64,000 nt of DNA from Leifsonia shinshuensis. GTDB lineage: Bacteria > Actinomycetota > Actinomycetes > Actinomycetales > Microbacteriaceae. The translations under genes and the position numbers were made by a program. A model generated the notes under the pieces. The model made no database searches, had not been told where the DNA came from, and saw nothing but the letters and a program-made list of their open reading frames with translations. The stretch spans positions 1,178,001 through 1,242,000 of the forward strand of contig NZ_JACCFL010000001.1 in NCBI RefSeq assembly GCF_013410375.1, in the 5' to 3' direction. Below are positions 54,152 through 63,577 of the stretch, one piece after another (the stretch's first letter is position 1; the number at the start of each line of letters is the position of its first letter).

Positions 54152-56458
54152 TCACACCTCCGGACGACGCAGCACCAGGAACCGCACCCCGTACGGGCCG
54201 ATGCTCAGCGGGAAGCTGCTGAGGTTGTCGACCGTCGTGAGCTCGCTGTCGTCCCCGGCGTCGATCACGGTCGCGCCGAGCGGCAGCGCGTCCGAGCGGA
54301 TCGTGCCGTCCACCGCCTCTGCGCTCATGTTCAGCACCGACAGCTGCACGATCGGGAGGCCGTGCTCGTCCAGCGTCTCCAGCTCGTGCACGAGGACCAG
54401 CATCCCGGGGTGGGCGACGTCGGGCACGTCCACCTGGCGCGCTGTCGCGATCCCGTAGCGGGAGCGGATCCGCAGCAGGTCGCGCAGCCCGCTGGCGAAC
54501 GAGTCGGGGCGGGCGAGCTGCTCCGGCAGCGTGCCGTAGAGCGAGCGGGCCCGCGGCATCCCCGACGCCGAGCGCTCCTCCTCCGGAGCGACTCCCAGCA
54601 GGTCGTGCGCGCCACGCTCGATCCAGCGGGTGTCGCCGTCCGCGATCAGGTCGGCGACCTGCTCGCGGGGGAGGGTGAGCGCGCCCAGCAGGTCCCAGCC
54701 CGACAGAGCGAAGACGCCGGGCTGCCAGGCGTTGAACGCGGCCAGCAGCAGGTGCGCGTCGCGGATCGCCGGGATGTCCGCCTCCGTAATGGAGTCGAGC
54801 GTCGCGTGGCCCTGCGTCGCGGCGATGAGGGAGGCCGTGGTGCAGGCGATCCCGTTCGTGGTGAACACCAGGTTGTAGTCGGCAGTGGGCGCGGTCAGCT
54901 TCTCCACCAGCTCCGACCGGATCAGCTCGGCCAGCTCGCCGCCGGTCAGCTCCTGGTACCGGAACGGGTACAGGTCGTTCTTGTGCAGCGTCGCCCAGTG
55001 CACCAGCTCGTAGGTCAGCTCGTCGTGGTTCTGGAGGCCGTGCACCAGGCTCGCCGGCTCCACGCCGAGCTCCAGCGACGTGCGCAGCGTGAGCCGCAGG
55101 AACTCCGTGTCACCGGTCGCGAGGGCGTGGTGGTACGCGGGCCGGTTGATGAAGTCGTAGGACAGGTCAGCGCCGACCGCGCCGGTGTCGCGGATGTCCT
55201 CCACCGTCAGGTTGAGCTCCTGGAAGGTGAAGCCGCCGACCTTACGCACCATGCCGGCGATGACGTGGTTGGCCGCGTGCGAGAGCGGGTGGCCCTCCGA
55301 CCAGGCGGGCAGGCCCTCCGCGCTCTTCTCGACGCCGAGGAACCCGTTCGCGTCCAGGCGCAGCGCGCTGGTGCCGAGGTCGCCGAGCGAGTGGAGGGCG
55401 TCGCCGATCACCAGGCGCATGCCGGAGAAGGTCGGGTCGAGCCAGTTGACCGACGGCTGGCCCTCCTTGAAGTAGTGCAGGTAGACCCAGCGGCGCGTGA
55501 CGCCGTCGACGCCGACGACCGGCGCGGTGACGCTCCAGTTCGTCTCCTTGACGCCGGGCGCGTAGAAGATGACGCGCTGCAGCTCGCCGATGATGTACCC
55601 GCGCTCGGCCAGGGCGGCCTCGGTGGCGGCGTCGAGGTTGACCGAGTCGCGGTGCTCGGGGACCTCGGGCAGCAGGTCCCACTCCTCCGGCGGGATCTCG
55701 ACCATGTGGTAGATGCCGGGGTAGTCCTTGTAGGCCATCTCGGCGAGGCGGAAGTCGGCGCCCTTGCCGGTGTGGCCGGGCACGATGTCGTCGATGACGA
55801 CGCCGCCGTGCTCCTCGGCGACGTCGGTCATCCGCTGGAAGGTCTCCTCGTCGCCGAAGATCGGGTCGATCTGGGTGCCGATCCGGTCGAAGTGGCCGTC
55901 GACGCTCGGGGTCTCCTGCCAGCCGCGCAGGCCGCCGGCCCGCTTCACCGGACCGGTGTGCACGCCATTGATGCCGATCCGCTGGAACGCCGTCCACAGC
56001 TCCGGGTCGGCCAGCGCGGCGAGGAAGCTCTGGTCCCGCCGGGTGATGAGCGAGATCGGGTAGGCCGTGAACCACACGTCGGAGGTCGACACCGCTCGGC
56101 GGGCGTCGGGCCGCGCGTACGGGTTGCGCCACATGCTCGGCGAGCCGGACAGCTGCCGGCTGAGCACGTCGGCGTCCTTCAGCATCGACTGGCGGACCAG
56201 CCACTGCACGTAGGCGGGGTTCAGGCCGTTGGCCGCGCGCGGGTCGGAGACGGTGCGGCGGATGCTGCCGCCGCGCAGGTTGGCGCGCGGGCGCAGCCGG
56301 CGGGGCCGGGCCGGGTAGAGCTGTTCGTCGTAGGTGATCTCGGTGGATTCGGGCTCCGGGACCTCGACCGCCGCGACCTCGGCTTCCCTGGCTTCGGGCT
56401 CGGTGGTCTCGGGCTCGGTGCTGTCCGTGGTTCGGGCGGTCCCGATCGGCTCGTCCAT
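54152..56458 (-). CDS. GH13 trehalose synthase-like alpha-glucan enzyme
   Basis: 768 residues. After an acidic, low-complexity N-terminus (about residues 1-45, rich in Glu, Thr and Pro) comes a GH13 barrel. The nucleophile motif is [10 protein letters not shown], the acid is in [12 protein letters not shown], and [10 protein letters not shown] holds the third acidic residue in the form seen in trehalose synthase. Interconversion of maltose and trehalose, or a related transfer, is the likely activity; the family is diverse. ATG 56458 has AAGGAGAGCAG upstream. It is a single gene converging on nothing; the terminator at 56571 belongs to the gene upstream of it. Confidence 0.83.
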   Translation of the reverse strand: MDEPIGTARTTDSTEPETTEPEAREAEVAAVEVPEPESTEITYDEQLYPARPRRLRPRANLRGGSIRRTVSDPRAANGLNPAYVQWLVRQSMLKDADVLSRQLSGSPSMWRNPYARPDARRAVSTSDVWFTAYPISLITRRDQSFLAALADPELWTAFQRIGINGVHTGPVKRAGGLRGWQETPSVDGHFDRIGTQIDPIFGDEETFQRMTDVAEEHGGVVIDDIVPGHTGKGADFRLAEMAYKDYPGIYHMVEIPPEEWDLLPEVPEHRDSVNLDAATEAALAERGYIIGELQRVIFYAPGVKETNWSVTAPVVGVDGVTRRWVYLHYFKEGQPSVNWLDPTFSGMRLVIGDALHSLGDLGTSALRLDANGFLGVEKSAEGLPAWSEGHPLSHAANHVIAGMVRKVGGFTFQELNLTVEDIRDTGAVGADLSYDFINRPAYHHALATGDTEFLRLTLRTSLELGVEPASLVHGLQNHDELTYELVHWATLHKNDLYPFRYQELTGGELAELIRSELVEKLTAPTADYNLVFTTNGIACTTASLIAATQGHATLDSITEADIPAIRDAHLLLAAFNAWQPGVFALSGWDLLGALTLPREQVADLIADGDTRWIERGAHDLLGVAPEEERSASGMPRARSLYGTLPEQLARPDSFASGLRDLLRIRSRYGIATARQVDVPDVAHPGMLVLVHELETLDEHGLPIVQLSVLNMSAEAVDGTIRSDALPLGATVIDAGDDSELTTVDNLSSFPLSIGPYGVRFLVLRRPEV

Positions 56459-56570
56459 CTGCTCTCCTTCCGGCAGCTGCCACCGTATCCCAGCTTGGCG
56501 AACAGACGACGTGCTCACGCAATCCGTCCGGCCGGAAGCGCTTGGACGCGGCCCGCACCGCCGTCTGAAC

Positions 56571-56623
56571 AGGGGTCGCAACACGCCGCTAAGCCCACGC
56601 GTCAACGGCGTGTCGCGGCCCCT
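56571..56623 (-). terminator. Hairpin terminator after moeA
   Basis: AGGGGTCGCAACACGCCG (56571-56588) pairs with CGGCGTGTCGCGGCCCCT (56606-56623) at 16 of 18 positions. It lies 22 bases past the moeA stop on the minus strand, before the GH13 gene. Confidence 0.65.
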
Positions 56624-56644
56624 GTGCGCTTGTGGGCGGGGTGC

Positions 56645-57838
56645 TCAGGCCACCACGCGCCACGGGACGGGGACGCTCTCCGCGTCCTCCCCGTCGCGCA
56701 CGCCCTCCGGCGGCACCACGAGGATCCCGCTCGCCCCGGCGAGCCCGCGCATCATCGCCGCGCCGCGCCACGCCGCGACCTGCGCGCGACCGTCGATCTC
56801 GGTGTAGGGCACGAGCACCGTCGACCCCGCGCGCCCCTCGGCCGTGGCCCCGCGCACCGTGCGCACCGGCTCGGGAGGGCGCCCCGCGAGCCCGGCCAGC
56901 AGGGGCTCCACGAGCGTGATCGCCGAGACCATTGCGGCGAGCGGGTTGCCCGGGAGGGCGGCCACGAGCCGGCCGTCCGGCAGTTCGGCGATCCGCGTCG
57001 GGCCGCCCGGCCGCATCGCGACGCCGTCGACCAGCAGGCGGGCGCCGAGGGTGCGGAGCGCGTCGCGGAGGTGGTCGGCCGACGACGTGCCGGTGCCTCC
57101 GGTCGTCACGATCAGGGCGGCGTCGGCGTCGCGCAGAGCCGCCACCGTGTCGTCGAGCCGGTCGGGCACGCGCGCCGTGCCGGCCACCCGGCCGCCGAGC
57201 ATCCCGATCAGGGCGGGGAGCTGCACGGCGAAGCTGTCGCGCACGCGCCCGGGCGCCGGGACGCCGGAGGTCACGACCTCGTCCCCGGTGAGCACGAGCG
57301 CGACGGACGGGACGGCGGCCACCAGCAGTTCGTCGGCGCCCGTGGCCGCCGCCAGCGCGACGTGCGCCGGGTTGAGTGGCGTGCCCGCCCCGATCAGCCG
57401 CTCGCCGCGCAGCGCCTCCGTGCCGGGCCGGCGGATGTGGTGGCCCGGCCTCGGCTCGCCGGCGACGGTCGAGCGCAGCGTCCCGCCGGCGACCTCCCCG
57501 CTCTCACTGCGGAGCACCGCGAACGCGTCGGCCGGGACGAGGGCGCCCGTGACGATCGGGGACGCCTGCCCGCGCCCGGGGGAGTGGTCCACCAGCGTCC
57601 ACGGCCCGTCGCCGGCGACCAGCCAGCCGTCCATCGCCGCCGAGGCGAAGTGGGGGAGGTCGATCGGCGTCACGAGGTCCGCCGCCAGCCGCCGTCCGAT
57701 CGCCGCGTGCAGCGGGACGCTCTCCGGCGCCAGCGCGCTCCCGGCCGCCGGCGCGCTCCCCGCCGCCGGCGCGCTCCCCGCCGCCGCGGCGATGGCCCGG
57801 GCCTCGTGCCAGGACGGCCGTCCGCCGTTCCCGGTCAC
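56645..57838 (-). CDS. moeA: Molybdopterin molybdotransferase MoeA
   Basis: 397 residues from GTG 57838 (GTG 57856 is also in frame). MoeA inserts molybdate into adenylylated molybdopterin. Family landmarks are DGWLVAGDG in domain 1, VLTGDEVV, the MoCF-domain GGTGTSSADH and MRPGGPTRI, and the closing domain. Three 18-base repeats near the 5' end (57735-57788) code for AAGSAPAAGSA in the N-terminal linker. It is divergent from fdhD, as expected for genes serving one molybdenum enzyme. Confidence 0.87.
   Translation of the reverse strand: MTGNGGRPSWHEARAIAAAAGSAPAAGSAPAAGSALAPESVPLHAAIGRRLAADLVTPIDLPHFASAAMDGWLVAGDGPWTLVDHSPGRGQASPIVTGALVPADAFAVLRSESGEVAGGTLRSTVAGEPRPGHHIRRPGTEALRGERLIGAGTPLNPAHVALAAATGADELLVAAVPSVALVLTGDEVVTSGVPAPGRVRDSFAVQLPALIGMLGGRVAGTARVPDRLDDTVAALRDADAALIVTTGGTGTSSADHLRDALRTLGARLLVDGVAMRPGGPTRIAELPDGRLVAALPGNPLAAMVSAITLVEPLLAGLAGRPPEPVRTVRGATAEGRAGSTVLVPYTEIDGRAQVAAWRGAAMMRGLAGASGILVVPPEGVRDGEDAESVPVPWRVVA
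57735..57788. repeat. Three 18-base tandem repeats inside moeA
   Basis: GCGCTCCCCGCCGCCGGC-like units at 57735, 57753 and 57771, coding for a Ser-Ala-Pro-Ala-Ala-Gly series in the protein. Repeat number may vary between strains. Confidence 0.7.
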
Positions 57839-57955
57839 CGTGCCAGGCCCGCCCACGGCGCTATGCCCATTCCCGATCCTCTTCCCGCAGTATTCGAATG
57901 ACCCACTGCGGGCATTCCGTTCCGGTCTCACGCTACGCCGTGATAAGCCTGGACC

Positions 57956-58867
57956 ATGAGTCGAACGACATCGCGAAAACAGATCAGTCGCATCGTCGTC
58001 GGCGAATCGCTCAGGCGCCGGGAGGACGTGCTCGCCGTCGAGGAGCCGCTCGAGATCCGGGTGGCGGGCACGCCGCTCTCGATCACCATGCGCACCCCGG
58101 GCAGCGACTTCGACCTGGCGGCCGGCTTCCTCGTCTCGGAGGGCGTGATCTCGCACGGCGACCAGCTCGGCGCCATCCGTTATTGCGCGGGCGGCGCCGT
58201 CGACGGCGAGAACACCTACAACGTCCTCGATGTGACCCTGGCGCCGGGTGTCCCGCGCCCGGACCCGAGCCTCGACCGTAACTTCTACATGACGAGCTCG
58301 TGCGGGCTGTGCGGCAAGGCCAGCATCGACGCCGTGCGCACCCGCTCCGCCTACCCGGTCGACGCCGACCCGGTCCGGGTCGCCGACGAGCTGCTGACCA
58401 CCCTCCCGGACCGGCTGCGCGAAGGCCAGGCGATGTTCGAGAAGACCGGCGGCCTCCATGCGGCCGCGCTGTTCGACGCGGCGACCGGGGCGCTGCTCGT
58501 CCTGCGCGAGGACGTCGGCCGGCACAACGCCGTCGACAAGGTCGTGGGCTGGGCGCTCAAGGAGGGCCGGCTCCCGTTGAGCGGCACCGTCCTGATGGTG
58601 TCGGGGCGGGCCAGCTTCGAGCTCGTCCAGAAGGCGTCGATGGCCGGCATCCCGATCCTGGCGGCGGTCTCCGCGCCGTCGTCGCTCGCGGTCGACCTCG
58701 GCCGGGAGCTCGGGCTCACCGTGGTCGGGTTCCTCCGCGGCTCGTCGATGGTGGTCTACTCCGGCGCCGAGCGCATCGTGGTCACCGAACCGGCGCCCGC
58801 CGAGCCGGCGCCCTCCGAACAGTCGCCCTCCGAACAGTCGCCCTCCGAACAGAAAGCGATGGCCTGA
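57956..58867 (+). CDS. fdhD: Formate dehydrogenase accessory sulfurtransferase FdhD
   Basis: 303 residues. FdhD passes sulfur to the molybdenum cofactor of formate dehydrogenases. Catalytic cysteines are Cys116 and Cys119 in SSCGLCGKASID; GRHNAVDKVVGWAL and MVSGRASFELVQKA are family marks. The last 20 residues are a Pro/Ser/Glu/Gln series from a 15-base repeat. The stop shares one base with the next ATG (TGATG), so the Mo enzyme that follows is its client. Confidence 0.9.
   Translation: MSRTTSRKQISRIVVGESLRRREDVLAVEEPLEIRVAGTPLSITMRTPGSDFDLAAGFLVSEGVISHGDQLGAIRYCAGGAVDGENTYNVLDVTLAPGVPRPDPSLDRNFYMTSSCGLCGKASIDAVRTRSAYPVDADPVRVADELLTTLPDRLREGQAMFEKTGGLHAAALFDAATGALLVLREDVGRHNAVDKVVGWALKEGRLPLSGTVLMVSGRASFELVQKASMAGIPILAAVSAPSSLAVDLGRELGLTVVGFLRGSSMVVYSGAERIVVTEPAPAEPAPSEQSPSEQSPSEQKAMA
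58808..58852. repeat. Three 15-base tandem repeats at the fdhD 3' end
   Basis: TCGCCCTCCGAACAG-like units at 58808, 58823 and 58838 (the first differs at one base), coding for repeated Ser-Pro-Ser-Glu-Gln. Confidence 0.75.
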
Positions 58868-61164
58868 TGCACGACACGGACGTCAACCCGGGCAACGAGT
58901 ACCCCGACCTCGAAGTCGGGCACAACAAGACCTGGGCCGTCGGGGTGCCCGCCATCCTGCACTCGATGGAGCCGGCCATCCGCGAGATGGGACCGACCCG
59001 CACCGCCAAGCTGATGACGGCGATCAACCAGAAGGACGGCTTCGACTGCATGAGCTGCGCGTGGCCCGACCCGGGCGACCGCAACATCCTGGAGTTCTGC
59101 GAGAACGGCGCCAAGGCGGTCACCTGGGAGGCCACGCCGATCACCGTCCCGACCAGCTTCTGGGCCCAGAACTCGCTCACCAGCCTGCTCGACAAGTCGG
59201 AGTACTGGCTCGGCATGCAGGGCCGCCTCGTGGAGCCCGTGCACAAGCCGGCCGGGGCCGACCACTACGAGCCGATCGGCTGGGACGAGGCCTTCGCGCT
59301 CATCGCGGAACGGCTGAACGGCCTGTCGTCGCCCGACCAGGCCGCGTTCTACACCAGCGGCCGCACGGCGAACGAGACGGCCTTCGTCTACCAGCTGTTC
59401 GCGCGCGCGTTCGGCACCAACAACCTCCCGGACTGCTCGAACATGTGTCACGAGTCGACCGGCACCGCGCTCAGCGAGACCATCGGCATCGGCAAGTCGA
59501 CCATCGCATACGACGACTTCGGCAAGGCCGACCTCATCATCGTGATGGGCCAGAACCCGGGCACGAACCACCCGCGCATGCTGACCGCGCTGGAGGAGGC
59601 AAAGCGCAACGGCGCCACCATCGTCGCGGTGAACCCGCTGCCGGAGGCCGGGCTGATCCGCTACAAGAACCCGCAGAAGCCGCGCGGAATCATCGGCCGG
59701 GGCACGCAGATCGCCGACCACTTCCTGCAGATCCGCTCCGGCGGCGACATGGCCCTCCTGCAGGCCGTCTCGCAGCGCGTGCTGGAGGCGGAGGACGCCG
59801 CCCCCGGCACCGTTCTCGACCACGAGTTCCTCGCGAAGCACACCCTCGGGCTGGAGGAGTTCCGCGCGCACATCGCGACACTCGACGACTTCACCGTGCT
59901 GGAGGCCACCGGCCTCACGCTGGAGGAGATCGACCTCCTCGCCGACCTCTACATCCGCTCCGACCGCGTCATCATCACCTGGGCGATGGGCCTCACCCAG
60001 CAGAAGAACGCGGTCGCGACGCTCAAGGAGCTCATGACCCTGCTGCTCCTGCGCGGCAACATCGGCAAGCCCGGCGCCGGCGCCTCCCCGATCCGCGGGC
60101 ACAGCAATGTGCAGGGCGACCGGACGATGGGCATCTGGGAGCAGATGCCGTCGACGTTCCTCGACGCCCTCCAGGCCGAGTTCGGCTTCGACCCGCCGCG
60201 CGCCCACGGCTTCGACGCGCTGCAGACGCTCGCGGGCCTCCAGCGCGGCGACATCGACGTGTTCTTCGCGATGGGCGGCAACTTCGTCGCCGCGATCTCC
60301 GACACCGCCGCCGCCGAGGCGGCGATGCGCGGCGCCGGGCTGACCGTGCAGGTCTCCACCAAGCTGAATCGTTCGCACGTGGTGACCGGCGAGGAGGCGC
60401 TGATCCTGCCGACGCTCGGCCGCACCGAGGTGGACCTCCAGGCCGGAGGCCCGCAGTTCCTGTCCGTCGAGGACAGCGTCTGCGCGGTGCACGCGACGCA
60501 CGGCAAGATCCCGCCGGTCGCGCCCGGGCTGCTGTCCGAGGTGGCGATCGTCTGCAGGCTCGCGCAGGCGACGCTCGGCGACAGGCACGGGATCGACTGG
60601 GCCGGCTTCGAGGCGGAGTACGACGTCATCCGCGACCACATCAGCCGCGTGGTCCCCGGCTTCGAGACGTTCAACGCGGACGTGCGCCGCAAGGGCGGCT
60701 TCGTCCTCCCGAACGGCCCGCGCGACGAGCGCCGCTTCGACACCGCCACTGGCAAGGCGATGATCACGGTCAACGAGCTGGAGCCGTTGGAGCGCCCGGA
60801 GGGCCGGCTGATCCTGCAGACCCTGCGCTCGCACGACCAGTTCAACACGACGATCTACAGCCTCAACGACCGCTACCGCGGCATCAAGAACGGCCGCGAC
60901 GTGATCTTCGTCAACCCGGACGACCTGCTCGAGCTGGGCCTGACGGACGGCCAGCGCGTCGACATCCACAGCGAGTGGTCCGACGGGGTCGACCGCGTCC
61001 TCCCGAACTACCGTGTGGTGTCGTACCCGACCGCGCGCGGCTGCGCGGCGGCGTACTACCCGGAGGCGAACGTCCTGGTGCCGCTGCAGAGCGCGGCGAC
61101 GGGGAGCAACACCCCGGTGTCGAAGGCGGTGATCGTCCGGCTGGAGCCGGTGCCGCAGGCCTGA
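58867..61164 (+). CDS. FdhF/YdeP-family molybdopterin oxidoreductase
   Basis: 765 residues, a bis-molybdopterin-type large subunit. The N-terminus has Cys61 and Cys64 in FDCMSCAWPDP, the YdeP-like cysteine motif. Cys194 in NMCHESTGTAL is near the metal site. The C-terminal molybdopterin-dinucleotide domain has YSLNDRYRGIKNG and CAAAYYPEANVLVPL. No Tat signal, so it is cytosolic. YdeP-like enzymes often lack known electron partners; formate is a possible but unproven substrate. FdhD overlaps upstream and MoeA is nearby. Confidence 0.87.
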   Translation: MHDTDVNPGNEYPDLEVGHNKTWAVGVPAILHSMEPAIREMGPTRTAKLMTAINQKDGFDCMSCAWPDPGDRNILEFCENGAKAVTWEATPITVPTSFWAQNSLTSLLDKSEYWLGMQGRLVEPVHKPAGADHYEPIGWDEAFALIAERLNGLSSPDQAAFYTSGRTANETAFVYQLFARAFGTNNLPDCSNMCHESTGTALSETIGIGKSTIAYDDFGKADLIIVMGQNPGTNHPRMLTALEEAKRNGATIVAVNPLPEAGLIRYKNPQKPRGIIGRGTQIADHFLQIRSGGDMALLQAVSQRVLEAEDAAPGTVLDHEFLAKHTLGLEEFRAHIATLDDFTVLEATGLTLEEIDLLADLYIRSDRVIITWAMGLTQQKNAVATLKELMTLLLLRGNIGKPGAGASPIRGHSNVQGDRTMGIWEQMPSTFLDALQAEFGFDPPRAHGFDALQTLAGLQRGDIDVFFAMGGNFVAAISDTAAAEAAMRGAGLTVQVSTKLNRSHVVTGEEALILPTLGRTEVDLQAGGPQFLSVEDSVCAVHATHGKIPPVAPGLLSEVAIVCRLAQATLGDRHGIDWAGFEAEYDVIRDHISRVVPGFETFNADVRRKGGFVLPNGPRDERRFDTATGKAMITVNELEPLERPEGRLILQTLRSHDQFNTTIYSLNDRYRGIKNGRDVIFVNPDDLLELGLTDGQRVDIHSEWSDGVDRVLPNYRVVSYPTARGCAAAYYPEANVLVPLQSAATGSNTPVSKAVIVRLEPVPQA

Positions 61165-61173
61165 GCGGCCCAC

Positions 61174-61187
61174 GTGACTTTGGTCCC
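61174..61187 (+). promoter_or_regulatory. DosR/DevR-type box (diverged)
   Basis: GTGACTTTGGTCCC, 35 bases before the ATG of the 81-residue gene. It resembles the mycobacterial form GGGACTTTNGTCCC more than the local GGCCC form. Confidence 0.5.
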
Positions 61188-61222
61188 TGTCCGCCGCGTC
61201 CGACCGGGGGCATCGTTGCCGC

Positions 61223-61468
61223 ATGAGCACCCCGGATGCGGAACGGCTGCATCGGTCGTCCGCGTTCTCCCGCGACGACTTCGCCGCGGTCCCGTACCTG
61301 CGGCACGGGCAGTCGATCTCGCTGATCCACTGGAGCCGGGTGGACGGCGACTGGTGCTTCGCCACGATCCTCGGCGAGTACGTGCACCGCGACGAGTGCT
61401 ACTGGTATCTCGTCATCCAGGGCGCGAACGTCCGGCTCGACCGCGCAGAGTGGGCCATCTTCAGCTGA
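61223..61468 (+). CDS. 81-residue protein of unknown function
   Basis: 81 residues, soluble, no signal peptide. It is rich in aromatic residues (LIHWSRVDGDWCFATILGEY, then RDECYWYLVIQG) and carries two Cys. The ATG is not preceded by a clear ribosome binding site. A DosR-type box lies 35 bases upstream, which is the main reason to treat it as a member of the dormancy set. It follows the Mo oxidoreductase by 58 bases. No family recognised. Confidence 0.65.
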   Translation: MSTPDAERLHRSSAFSRDDFAAVPYLRHGQSISLIHWSRVDGDWCFATILGEYVHRDECYWYLVIQGANVRLDRAEWAIFS

Positions 61469-61487
61469 GCGGCCGCGCGCAGGGCGG

Positions 61488-62654
61488 CTACTGCTCCCCG
61501 CTGGTCCGCGCGCGCTTCAGGTAGCCCCGCGACCGCGCGACCTGGTGCTCCAGCGCGTCCACCGTCTGCGACATGCTCGTGATCGCCTGCCCGCGGTAGA
61601 CGTCGATGCCGTCCATCGTCGCGAACACGTCGTCGAACGCGCGCTGCAGGACCTGGGCGTCGACGGCGGAGGTGGTCTGCTCCTTCTGGATCTGCTCGGT
61701 CTGGTCGCGGAGCACCTCGCCGGTGCGGCCGATCAGGGCGTTGGTGCTCTGGTTGAGGGCGCCGAGCTGGTCAATGACCAGACGCTGGTTCTCCAGCGCC
61801 TGCGCCACCACGACGGCGGTGCGGAGCGCCGAGACCGTGGTGGTCTTCGCGCGCTCGACGCCCTTGATGAGCTCGACGTTGTTCTTCTTGATGACGTCGA
61901 GGGCGAGGTACGCCTGCACCGAGACGGCGATCTGCGTCGTCAGGTCCTGGCGGCGCTGCCGGATCGGGAAAAGGGCCTCCTTCTCCAGGGTGGCCGCCCG
62001 CACCGGGTCGGTGAGCCGCAGCTCGTCGGCGCGCTCGACGGTCGCCCGGTCGAGCGCGGCGGCCAGCGTCACGTACTCGTTCAGCCGCTCGGTCGTCTTC
62101 CAGAGCGCCGTGCGCTCGTTCTCGATGTCCTCGTTGTCGCGACGCAGCCACTCCTCGCCGTGGTCGAGCGAGACGACGATCTGGTCGAGCTGCTTCTGCG
62201 CCGACTCGAACCGCTCGACGTACTTGCGGAGGCGACGTCCGCCGGGCATCCTCGCCAGCATCCGGTAGCTCTTGCTGGTGTGCTGCGGATCGAAGTCGCT
62301 CACCGTCGCCCGGAGGGCCTGGAGGGTGCGGAGGACGCCGTACTGCGGGTCCGAGCGCACCGCCTTGCCGCGCGCCGCCGCGAGCGCCGTGGCCGGGCGG
62401 CTCAGCAGTTGCCGGGAGGCCTCGCTCGACTCCCGCATCTCGGCGTCGCCGAGGCGGGAGAAGCCGGTGATCTTGCGGCGGAAGGCCTCGCTGTCCGGCT
62501 CGGCGGCAGCCAGATCGCGAATCCACTCGCGCGCGCGGCCCTCCAGTTCGGCCGCCCGCTGCGGCGACACGCTCATCATGCCCATCGCGCGCTCGTCCGG
62601 GAGCTCCGGCACCGCCTCGGGCGGCCGCAGGCCGTCCCCCTGGTCCGCTTCCAT
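61488..62654 (-). CDS. TelA-family toxic anion resistance protein
   Basis: 388 residues, mostly long alpha helices. The TelA (KlaA) family mark is a central coiled-coil region, here with VVSLDHGEEWLRRDNEDIEN, DLTTQIAVSVQAYLALDVIK and AKTTTVSALRTAVVVAQALE. The family is linked to tellurite and other toxic anions and to membrane stress, but the mechanism is unknown. ATG 62654 has GGGAGGAG upstream. Single gene. Confidence 0.85.
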   Translation of the reverse strand: MEADQGDGLRPPEAVPELPDERAMGMMSVSPQRAAELEGRAREWIRDLAAAEPDSEAFRRKITGFSRLGDAEMRESSEASRQLLSRPATALAAARGKAVRSDPQYGVLRTLQALRATVSDFDPQHTSKSYRMLARMPGGRRLRKYVERFESAQKQLDQIVVSLDHGEEWLRRDNEDIENERTALWKTTERLNEYVTLAAALDRATVERADELRLTDPVRAATLEKEALFPIRQRRQDLTTQIAVSVQAYLALDVIKKNNVELIKGVERAKTTTVSALRTAVVVAQALENQRLVIDQLGALNQSTNALIGRTGEVLRDQTEQIQKEQTTSAVDAQVLQRAFDDVFATMDGIDVYRGQAITSMSQTVDALEHQVARSRGYLKRARTSGEQ

Positions 62655-62761
62655 GAGCACTCCTCCCACCGGGACCGCAACCCCTCCAGGGTAGGCCGCG
62701 GACCTGCGGGAACGGTACGGTCTCGCTGGCAGCCTCCCGGGGACGGTGGGATACTCGCGGC

Positions 62762-63241
62762 ATGGGCAGCACCACCACCGACCGGTCGTCCTTCTTCGAC
62801 GGCCTCGCCGCCGAATTCCTCCAGCACTACCGCCGCGGACCGCGGTTCATCGCGGTGACCGGCGTCGCCGGGGCCGACCTGCCGGACGCGGCCGACGCGC
62901 TCGCCGAGGCGCTGCGCGCGAGCGGTCAGGCGGTGGAGCGCGCCCACGCGACGGCGCACGCGACGCCGGACGGCCTCCGCGCGGACCTGGTGACGCCGTT
63001 CCGCACCACCTCGCCCGACGGCGTCCTCGTCGTGGACGGCCCCGGGCTGCTGGGCGAGGGCCTGCGAGGGCTCTGGAACTTCTCGGTCTGGATCGAGCAC
63101 GACCCGGAGCGCGACGCCGACTGGTCGTTCGTGGCCACGGGCCGCAAGGATCCGCTGGGCGCGCCGCGCGAGGTCGCGTCGGTGCTGTTCGACGACGCCG
63201 ACCCCGAGCGGCCACGGCGGCTGTTCGCGGACTCCTGCTGA
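62762..63241 (+). CDS. Degenerate uridine-kinase-like P-loop protein
   Basis: 159 residues. The fold of nucleotide kinases is suggested by RFIAVTGVAGADLPDAADAL at the start, VLVVDGPGLLGEGL and WNFSVWIEHDPERD. The Walker A position reads GVAGADLP, lacking the GKS/GKT needed for ATP. It may be an inactive binding protein. GC content and codon use match the neighbours, so the gene is kept under some constraint. Function unknown. Confidence 0.6.
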   Translation: MGSTTTDRSSFFDGLAAEFLQHYRRGPRFIAVTGVAGADLPDAADALAEALRASGQAVERAHATAHATPDGLRADLVTPFRTTSPDGVLVVDGPGLLGEGLRGLWNFSVWIEHDPERDADWSFVATGRKDPLGAPREVASVLFDDADPERPRRLFADSC

Positions 63242-63294
63242 GCCGACGCCTGCGGACCTGTTCGCGCGGCCTCGCCGTGTCATGCTCTCCGTTA

Positions 63295-63567
63295 TCAGAG
63301 CGGCCCGCCTCCGCGACCTCCTCGAGCGATAAGGCGTGCCCGCAGCCTGTGGAGGTTGGGCATTATTCCGTAGATGACGATCGGGACCGCGACGGTGACC
63401 ACGACGAGGGTGCGCAGAACGGGGTGCAGTGTCGCGAGCCAGTCGCCGAACGCGACGTTGATCACGGTCAGGGTGGGGAATACGGCTATCCAGATCATCA
63501 GCGCCAACTGATGTTGGCTCGGTGGTGCCACTCGGGCGGTACGCGTTGTCGTGCGTCGATGCGACAT
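63295..63567 (-). CDS. Small two-helix membrane protein (ABM-associated TM module)
   Basis: 90 residues. After a basic N-terminus come QHQLALMIWIAVFPTLTVIN and VLRTLVVVTVAVPIVIYGIM, then NLHRLRARL. The same helix pair is found at the C-terminus of some antibiotic-biosynthesis-monooxygenase proteins; here it stands alone. AAGGAG lies before ATG 63567. Function unknown. Confidence 0.65.
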   Translation of the reverse strand: MSHRRTTTRTARVAPPSQHQLALMIWIAVFPTLTVINVAFGDWLATLHPVLRTLVVVTVAVPIVIYGIMPNLHRLRARLIARGGRGGGPL

Positions 63568-63577
63568 GTCTACTCCT

